This document shows, piece by piece, positions 31,075-36,368 of a DNA stretch of 36,368 nt. Source of the stretch: Armatimonadota bacterium. Its GTDB lineage: Bacteria; Sysuimicrobiota; Sysuimicrobiia; Sysuimicrobiales; Sysuimicrobiaceae. Numbering within the stretch: the first letter of the stretch is position 1; every line of letters starts with the position of its first letter. The position numbers and the translations under genes were made by a program. The notes under the pieces are model-generated. The model saw nothing but the letters and a program-made list of their open reading frames with translations. It did not search any database and was not told the origin of the DNA. The stretch spans positions 1-36,368 of the forward strand of contig JANXCW010000018.1 of the NCBI GenBank assembly GCA_025059775.1. The letters are read 5' to 3'.

Positions 31075-34000
31075 GTGCGCCGTTCCCTGGAGGAATTGCG
31101 CCTGGAAGATCGCTACACCCTCGAGGAAGGGGAGGTCTACCTCACGGGGATTCAGGCCCTGGTGCGCCTGCCCCTGGATCAGGTGCGGCGGGACCGACGG
31201 GCGGGGCTGCGCACAGGGGTGTTCATCAGCGGGTATCCCGGCTCCCCGCTCGGGGTCTATGACGTGGCCCTGCAACGGGTCAAACATCTCCTCGACGCCC
31301 ACCACGTGGTGCATCGGCCGGCTCCCAACGAGGAGTCCGCGGCCACGGCCCTCATGGGGACCCAGATGTTGGATCACTACCCGCATTCCCGCTTCGACGG
31401 GGTGGTGGGGATCTGGTATGGCAAGGGGCCTGGAGTGGACCGGAGCGGAGATGCCCTCAAGCACGGGAACTTCGCGGGTACGAGCCGCCATGGGGCCGTG
31501 GTGGTGTTGGCAGGCGAGGACCACGAGGGCAAGTCCAGCACCATGCCTTTCCAGGACGACTACGCCTTTTTGACCCACGGCATCCCCGTGGTCTACCCCA
31601 GCAGCGTGGCGGAGTTCCTGGAACTGGGCCTGCACGCCATCGCCCTTTCCCGGTTCAGCGGGTGCTGGGTGGCCATGAAGTTGGTGGCACCCCTGTGCGA
31701 TGGCGGCGAGGTGGTCTCGGTTCATCCCTCCCGGCCGGAGATCGTAATCCCCGAGCTGGAGGTGGACGGCCGCCCCTTCCGCAAGCGCACGGACTTTACC
31801 TTTTTCCCCGGCACCAACGTGGAGACGGAACGCCACCTCTATCGGGAGCGGCACGCGGCGGTGCGGGCCTATGCGGCCGTGAACGGACTCAACCGCATCG
31901 TGATCAACCCCTCCCGGGCGCGGGTGGGGATTGTCACCGCGGGGAAGAGCTATGCGGACGTGCGGCAGGCCCTCGCGGACCTGGGGCTGGATGAGGAGAC
32001 CCTGCACCGGGTGGGGATCCGCCTGTTGAAATTGGGCCTCATCTACCCCCTCGAACCGGGAATCCTCCGGGAGTTCGCCCAGGATCTGGAAGAGGTCATC
32101 GTGGTGGAGGAGAAGCGGGGATTCGTAGAGGCCCAGGTGAAGGAAGCGCTCCTGGAGCTCGGACGGCCGGTGCGGGTGGTGGGCAAGACAGATGAACGGG
32201 GGGCTCCCCTGTTCCCCATCCAAGGTGCGATGGATGCGGATCTCGTGGCGGAGATCCTGGGAGGACGCCTGCGGCCCTTCCTGGGAGAGCATCCCTCGGT
32301 GGATGCCCGGCTGCAGCGCGTCCAGACCATCCGGGAACGGAGGTACCCCGCGGCCCGGCTGCGGATGCCCAACTACTGCTCCGGTTGCCCCCACAACACC
32401 TCCACGGTGCTGCTGCCTGGTCAGGTGGCGTGGGGAAGCCCTGGGTGCCACTCCTTTGCCTCCATTATTGAGCAGCCGCACCGGCACATCGTGGCCATGA
32501 CCCAGTACGGCGGGGAAGGACTGCCATGGGTGGGACTGCAGCCCTTCGTGGACCACCCGCACATGGTACAGAACGTGGGCGATGGGTCGCTCTTCCACTC
32601 CAGCTACCCCAACATCCGGTTCAGCGCCAGCGTGGGGGCCAACATCACCTTCAAGATCCTCTACAACGGGTACATCGCGAACACAGGCGCCCAGCGGCCC
32701 GTGGGACAGCTCGGGATCCCGGAGCTCACCCGGATGTTGGAGACGGACGGGGTCCGGAGGATCGCCCTCGTGACGAAGGATCCAAGCCGTTACCGGAACG
32801 CGGGACTCGCCCGCAACGTCACGGTTTATCCCGTGCACGAACATGAGCGTGCTCTGCGGGACCTGCAGCGCGTTCAGGGCACCACGGTCTACATCTACGA
32901 CGAGATGTGCGCGAACGAGCGCCGCCGGCAGCAGAAGCGGGGGAAGCTTCCCCGGCCCGACCGGTACGTGATGATCCACGAGCGGGTGTGCGAGGGGTGT
33001 GGGGACTGCGGACAAGCCAGCAACTGCATGTCCCTGCAGCGGGTGGAGACGGAGTTCGGGCCAAAGACGCAGATCCACCTCTCCAGCTGCAACCAGGACT
33101 ACTCCTGCCTTCGGGGAGACTGCCCCTCCTTTGTGACCCTGGAGGCCCCGGACGGGTTCGCCCGTCCCCGTCCGCCGGCCCTGGGACCGGACGAGATCCC
33201 GGAGCCCGTAGGGAAGGTGCGCCTGGAGGGACCCTACCACATCTACATGCCCGGGGTGGGCGGAACCGGAGTGCTCACCGTGAGCGCCATCCTGAGCTTC
33301 GCCGCGTGGCGCGACGGGCTGCACGTGTTCAGCTACGACCAGACGGGAGCCGCGCAGAAGTGGGGAGCGGTGATCAGCAGCCTCATCCTCTCCCCCGGGG
33401 GCAAGGACCTCTGGTCCAACAAGGTGGGACTTGGCAAGGCGGATCTCTATCTGGTGCTGGACCTCATCGGGGGAGTGGCGCCCCAGAACTTGGACCGGTG
33501 CGTCCCGGATCGGACCGTGGCGGTGGTCAACACCACGGTGCTCCCCACCGGGGAGATGGTCCGGGATCCCTTCGCCGCCGTATCCCCCGAGGTGCTCGAG
33601 CGTACCATCGCCCAGTACACCCGGGCCTCGGAGAACGTGTACGTGGAGGGGCGGCGGGTGGCGGAGGCGTTGTTCGGCGATTACATGATGACGAACATCT
33701 TCCTGCTGGGCGTGGCCTACCAGGCGGGATGGATTCCCCTCCGGGCGGAGAGCATCGAGTGGGCCATCCGGCTCAATGGCGTACAGGTGGAGGACAACCT
33801 CCAGGCCTTCCGGTACGGCCGACTCCTCGTGCACGCCCCCGAGCTCGTGCGGGGGCTGGTGGAGCCCTTGGGTTCCACGGACGCGGAGGAACAAGCCCGG
33901 TGGGAGCGACGGTTGGGGCCCTTCGGGCGGAGGGCCTACCGGGCGCTCCTGGCGCGGTGTCGGGACCTCGATGCGGAGTCCCAGCGGCTGCTGGCCATCC

Positions 34001-34638
34001 GGGTGGGGGACCTTATGGACTATCAGAACGTCCGGTACGCCCGGCGGTTCGTGGACTTCGTGCTCTGGGTGGCCGGCCGGGAGCGGGAGGTCATGGGGCG
34101 CACAGGTCCCGTGACCCACGCGGTGATCCGGTACCTCCACAAGCTCATGGCCTACAAGGACGAGTACGAGGTGGCGCGCCTGTACCTCCGGGAGGAGTTC
34201 TGGGAGCAACTGCGTCGGACCTTCCCCAGCGCCCGGAGGATTCGGCTGCACCTGCACCCGCCTGTCCTCCGGGCGCTGGGCCTGAAGCACAAGCTCCAGG
34301 TGGGGACGTGGATCCTGCATGCCTTCCGACTCCTGCGGGTGCTGCGGCGCCTGAGGGGGACTCCCCTGGATCCCTTCGGCTATGCCCGGGTGCGGCGGGA
34401 GGAGCGGCGGCTGGTGGGGTGGTACCGGGATCTCGTCCAACGCGCCCTCCAGCACCTGCGGCCGGAGACGTACGCCCAGGTAGTGGAGCTCCTGCAGCTG
34501 CCGGATCGCATCCGGGGCTACGAGCATGTGAAGCTGCGGAATGCGGAAGCAGTGCGTGCTCAGGCCACGGAGCTCCTCCAACGGCTCATGCGACCGGAGG
34601 CGGAAAAGGCCGCCGCCCCCGCCCGGACGGAGGCGTAG
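31075..34638 (+). CDS. Single-chain indolepyruvate:ferredoxin oxidoreductase
   Basis: Thiamine-diphosphate-dependent 2-oxoacid oxidoreductase, 1187 residues, oxidising aryl-pyruvates to aryl-acetyl-CoA with reduction of ferredoxin. It joins alpha, beta and gamma parts in one chain. The N-terminal pyrimidine-binding part has GVFISGYPGSPLGVYD and GEDHEGKSSTMPFQDD. The TPP-binding part has NYCSGCPHNTST, YGGEGLPWVG and QNVGDGSLFHSS. A cysteine cluster region starts near residue 639 (CEGCGDCGQASNC, then CNQDYSCLRGDCPSF), supporting Fe-S clusters. The gamma part has MPGVGGTGVLTVSAILSFAAW. A long C-terminal part follows. Start GTG 31075 is four bases after the binding-protein stop. The fused form is known mostly from aerobic bacteria; archaea use separate IorA and IorB. 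It converges with the next gene, stops five bases apart (TAGGATTCCTA). Confidence 0.92.
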   Translation: MRRSLEELRLEDRYTLEEGEVYLTGIQALVRLPLDQVRRDRRAGLRTGVFISGYPGSPLGVYDVALQRVKHLLDAHHVVHRPAPNEESAATALMGTQMLDHYPHSRFDGVVGIWYGKGPGVDRSGDALKHGNFAGTSRHGAVVVLAGEDHEGKSSTMPFQDDYAFLTHGIPVVYPSSVAEFLELGLHAIALSRFSGCWVAMKLVAPLCDGGEVVSVHPSRPEIVIPELEVDGRPFRKRTDFTFFPGTNVETERHLYRERHAAVRAYAAVNGLNRIVINPSRARVGIVTAGKSYADVRQALADLGLDEETLHRVGIRLLKLGLIYPLEPGILREFAQDLEEVIVVEEKRGFVEAQVKEALLELGRPVRVVGKTDERGAPLFPIQGAMDADLVAEILGGRLRPFLGEHPSVDARLQRVQTIRERRYPAARLRMPNYCSGCPHNTSTVLLPGQVAWGSPGCHSFASIIEQPHRHIVAMTQYGGEGLPWVGLQPFVDHPHMVQNVGDGSLFHSSYPNIRFSASVGANITFKILYNGYIANTGAQRPVGQLGIPELTRMLETDGVRRIALVTKDPSRYRNAGLARNVTVYPVHEHERALRDLQRVQGTTVYIYDEMCANERRRQQKRGKLPRPDRYVMIHERVCEGCGDCGQASNCMSLQRVETEFGPKTQIHLSSCNQDYSCLRGDCPSFVTLEAPDGFARPRPPALGPDEIPEPVGKVRLEGPYHIYMPGVGGTGVLTVSAILSFAAWRDGLHVFSYDQTGAAQKWGAVISSLILSPGGKDLWSNKVGLGKADLYLVLDLIGGVAPQNLDRCVPDRTVAVVNTTVLPTGEMVRDPFAAVSPEVLERTIAQYTRASENVYVEGRRVAEALFGDYMMTNIFLLGVAYQAGWIPLRAESIEWAIRLNGVQVEDNLQAFRYGRLLVHAPELVRGLVEPLGSTDAEEQARWERRLGPFGRRAYRALLARCRDLDAESQRLLAIRVGDLMDYQNVRYARRFVDFVLWVAGREREVMGRTGPVTHAVIRYLHKLMAYKDEYEVARLYLREEFWEQLRRTFPSARRIRLHLHPPVLRALGLKHKLQVGTWILHAFRLLRVLRRLRGTPLDPFGYARVRREERRLVGWYRDLVQRALQHLRPETYAQVVELLQLPDRIRGYEHVKLRNAEAVRAQATELLQRLMRPEAEKAAAPARTEA

Positions 34639-34643
34639 GATTC

Positions 34644-36056
34644 CTAGCGGCGGGCAGCCGAGGGATGCTCGCGGGCTAGAGGACTGATGGGGGCGGGAGC
34701 CACCGTGGCCCGGATCCGGACCTGCCGGTGCGGCTCCAGCCAGGGCCGACTCTTTGCACCACCCTCGGGCTCCCCCCAGACCACGGTGACCCGCTTGCCA
34801 GGCTCGGCGAACTCCGGGGACACCACGGCCAGGGAGAGCAGGGCCCGCTCATTCCAGGAGTACGCCACGTACGTGGAGACCCCCACCACGGTCTCGCGCT
34901 CGTCGAGCACCGCGTCGTACTGCCAGACCGCGTACGTGGGAAGGGGGAGATCCAGGTACCGGGCGGGGAGCCCAGGGCGGAGGAAGCTGGTGAGGGTCTC
35001 CGCCACGTCCTCTGCATCCCACACCAGGGTGACCTTGCGGCGGTGGGGCTGCAGGATCGTGCGGGCCAAAGCCTCCCGGCCCACAAACTCGTGGTCCAAG
35101 TGGATAAGGTGCCCGTAGCCGAGTTCCCAAGGGGTGAGGTAATAGTCCTCGATGTTCGGGGAGTAGAAGCTCCCCCCCAGGGACCACGTGGCCTCCCCGC
35201 TGGAGGCTGGAAGCCACTCCCGGAACGGCCGCAGTTCCTCCCCCGTGTAGATGGCAGGCAGCACCCGGGGGATCCATCCGAGATCCACCCCGGTGGTGAA
35301 GTACGCGAGGGTCCCCACCTGCCGCAAACCAAAGGCCTTTCCCGCTTCCAGGATGGCCTCCCGGACGTTCGAGCCTTCCTCCCAGGGGCCGAAGAGCTCG
35401 AAGCCGGGGCCACCTGCCATGGTGTGACGCAGGGCCCAGACCGTGCATCCCGCAATGGGGAGGGGGGCGATCTGGAACGGCCGGAGCTCCGGCATCGGGC
35501 CGCGGTTCAGGCGCTCCAAGAGGGCGGGCGCCCTCGGCCCCTCCACCTGGTACCGGTAGACGGTGCGTCTGCCGGTGGGGTTCCGGGTGTAGCTCTCATC
35601 CCGCTCCACCGTGACCTTCCAACCCCCCATCTGGGCGTGGAACTCCACCCAGTTGTGGGGTGCCGCTCCTCCGACCAGGACCACCTCTTCCGGATGGAGG
35701 CAGTACAGCACTCCATCCCCGATGACGTACCCACGAGGGTTGCAGGCCACGAGGTGGCGGGCCTTGCCCGGGCCGAAGGTGGCAAAGCGGTTCACGCCCA
35801 GGTAGGAGAACAGGCGGATGGCGTCTGGGCCTCGCACGTACGTCATGGTCATGTGATAGGACTGGTCGTACAGAGCCACGGTCTCGCGCCAGGCCTGCTG
35901 CTCCTCTCTCCAGTCGGTGAACTCCGGAGGCACGAGATGCGGGGGATGGCGTCGCGCTAGCCACTGGCCCTTGGGATTGCCGTAGAGGTGGTCCACAAGG
36001 TTCGGAACGGAGTCCAACAGCTCCTGAAGGGTACGTGGTTCCCTCCGCTCCCCCAT
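34644..36056 (-). CDS. Tetrahydrofolate-dependent aryl methyl ether O-demethylase (LigM/DesA family)
   Basis: GcvT-fold protein, 470 residues, close to LigM. LigM and DesA transfer the O-methyl group of vanillate, 3-O-methylgallate or syringate to tetrahydrofolate. Segments agreeing with LigM as I remember it are PPEFTDWREEQQAWR, LYDQSYHM, GYVIGDGVLY, ILEAGKAFGLRQVG, GWIPRVLPAIYTGEEL, REWLPASS, GGSFYSPNIEDYYLTPWELGYG and VVWGEPEGG. This rules out an ordinary glycine-cleavage T protein. ATG 36056 is preceded on the - strand by GGGGAGG; the longer start at 36107 lies upstream of the likely -10 box. CCTCCCCGGGGAGG (36065-36078) is a 14-base palindrome covering that ribosome site. The product of demethylating vanillate, protocatechuate, is also the product of PobA, so both feed one pathway. 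Confidence 0.9.
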   Translation of the reverse strand: MGERREPRTLQELLDSVPNLVDHLYGNPKGQWLARRHPPHLVPPEFTDWREEQQAWRETVALYDQSYHMTMTYVRGPDAIRLFSYLGVNRFATFGPGKARHLVACNPRGYVIGDGVLYCLHPEEVVLVGGAAPHNWVEFHAQMGGWKVTVERDESYTRNPTGRRTVYRYQVEGPRAPALLERLNRGPMPELRPFQIAPLPIAGCTVWALRHTMAGGPGFELFGPWEEGSNVREAILEAGKAFGLRQVGTLAYFTTGVDLGWIPRVLPAIYTGEELRPFREWLPASSGEATWSLGGSFYSPNIEDYYLTPWELGYGHLIHLDHEFVGREALARTILQPHRRKVTLVWDAEDVAETLTSFLRPGLPARYLDLPLPTYAVWQYDAVLDERETVVGVSTYVAYSWNERALLSLAVVSPEFAEPGKRVTVVWGEPEGGAKSRPWLEPHRQVRIRATVAPAPISPLAREHPSAARR

Positions 36057-36090
36057 CGCGCGGGCCTCCCCGGGGAGGATTGCGGTTCCT

Positions 36091-36119
36091 AGCATAACAC
36101 GCAGCACAGGAAGGTACCA
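36091..36119 (-). promoter_or_regulatory. Possible promoter of the LigM-like gene
   Basis: On the - strand TATGCT (complement of 36091-36096) is a fair -10 box, with TGGTAC (complement of 36114-36119) 17 bases upstream as a weak -35. The leader to ATG 36056 would be about 28 bases and include the ribosome site. Confidence 0.3.
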
Positions 36120-36126
36120 GATCTGG

Positions 36127-36156
36127 TTGACGCAAATGTTACCGCCATGCTAGGGT
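36127..36156 (+). promoter_or_regulatory. Possible promoter of the amidohydrolase gene
   Basis: TTGACG (36127-36132) is a near-consensus -35. TAGGGT (36151-36156), 18 bases on, is a modest -10. The predicted leader is about 140 bases, long enough for regulation. TGTTACC and GGGTTACA flank the spacer and are imperfect inverted copies. The 245-base gap 36057-36301 holds nothing else I can identify. Confidence 0.4.
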
Positions 36157-36301
36157 TACAGGCGGGTGAGGATGGGGCAGGGATCCACCTCGGTCTTACG
36201 GCCACGGGTGCTGTCGCCTCTGCGACCGGGACTCTCGTATCTTTCGGACGTCGCCATCTGTCGTGGACATCTCCGGGAACACTCCGAGGATGGAGGAGGA
36301 C

Positions 36302-36368
36302 ATGCGACTGGGCCGCTTCATCGTTGACACCCACGTGCACGCGCAGCGGTTCGCCGCGGGCCCTCAAC
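36302..36368 (+). CDS. Amidohydrolase (TIM-barrel) N-terminus, cut by window end
   Basis: Only 22 codons are present: MRLGRFIVDTHVHAQRFAAG and then PQ. VDTHVHA contains the HxH metal-binding motif at the end of strand 1 of amidohydrolases (amidohydrolase_2 type). That family includes aromatic decarboxylases such as LigW and ACMSD. ATG 36302 has an excellent ribosome site GGAGGAGGA; an in-frame ATG at 36290 is too close to any such site. The neighbouring LigM-like gene supports a role in aromatic catabolism, but the fragment is too short to choose a reaction. Confidence 0.8.
   Translation, partial: MRLGRFIVDTHVHAQRFAAGPQ

Noticed and set aside
30046-34581. 1511-codon open frame on the - strand
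   Set aside because: It is the antisense shadow of the importer binding protein and the 2-oxoacid oxidoreductase genes; its translation is rich in His, Pro, Gly and Arg with no recognisable motif.
34644-36056. Glycine cleavage T protein (GcvT)
   Set aside because: The length of 470 residues and many LigM-specific segments, and the absence of gcvH/gcvP, favour an aryl O-demethylase.
1-36368. tRNA, rRNA, CRISPR, insertion sequence or prophage content
   Set aside because: No cloverleaf, rRNA segment, regular spaced repeats, transposase or integrase was seen on either strand by eye.

Overview
This is a GC-rich bacterial chromosome segment, densely packed, almost entirely on the + strand, with many 1-8 bp gene overlaps and no RNA genes, CRISPR arrays, insertion sequences or transcriptional regulators that I can see. 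The owner looks like a thermophile: positions 24254-26212 carry a ttuB-ttuA-trmI operon, whose products make the 2-thio-T54 and m1A58 tRNA modifications typical of heat-loving bacteria. The housekeeping order scpA-scpB-dac-cmk-plsC-ispH-der-plsY resembles Bacillota-type synteny. Four of four extracytoplasmic binding proteins have ordinary signal peptides without a lipobox cysteine, which fits a periplasm better than a monoderm envelope. I read this as a deep-branching, GC-rich, thermophilic terrestrial lineage; I cannot name it.

Region A (2-15527) is one long co-directional catabolic/transport block: an unidentified partial gene, three tandem short-chain dehydrogenases, two tandem family-5 solute-binding proteins, a UGSC-family selenoprotein with an in-frame TGA (6039-6041) followed by a bacterial-type SECIS hairpin, its likely partner protein, a form-II CoxL/xanthine-dehydrogenase-type molybdenum subunit without its FAD and Fe-S subunits, three zinc-type alcohol dehydrogenases, a DppBC permease pair without ATPases, and an isochorismatase-fold hydrolase. 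Together they look like an uptake-and-oxidation pathway for one class of unknown compounds. The selenoprotein is split by an ordinary gene caller and is the most interesting item in the window.

Region B (15570-23814) is housekeeping: chromosome condensation (ScpA, ScpB), peptidoglycan trimming (a penicillin-binding carboxypeptidase), a cobalamin/iron-type binding protein and ATPase without a permease, CMP kinase, two phospholipid acyltransferases, IspH and the ribosome-assembly GTPase Der.

Region C (23818-26212) contains a Rid-family protein and then ttuB-ttuA-trmI behind a promoter whose predicted start site falls on the first codon (leaderless). The codons for the TtuB diglycine also form the Shine-Dalgarno sequence of ttuA, and leave TtuB with a seven-residue tail after Gly-Gly.

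Region D (26221-36368) is an aromatic-compound island: a PobA-like 4-hydroxybenzoate 3-monooxygenase (- strand), a divergently transcribed SsuABC/NMT1-type ABC importer with two different permeases, a single-chain 1187-residue indolepyruvate:ferredoxin oxidoreductase, a LigM/DesA-type tetrahydrofolate-dependent aryl-methyl-ether O-demethylase (- strand), and the first 22 codons of an amidohydrolase. The likely theme is degradation of lignin-type methoxy- and hydroxybenzoates and aryl-pyruvates.
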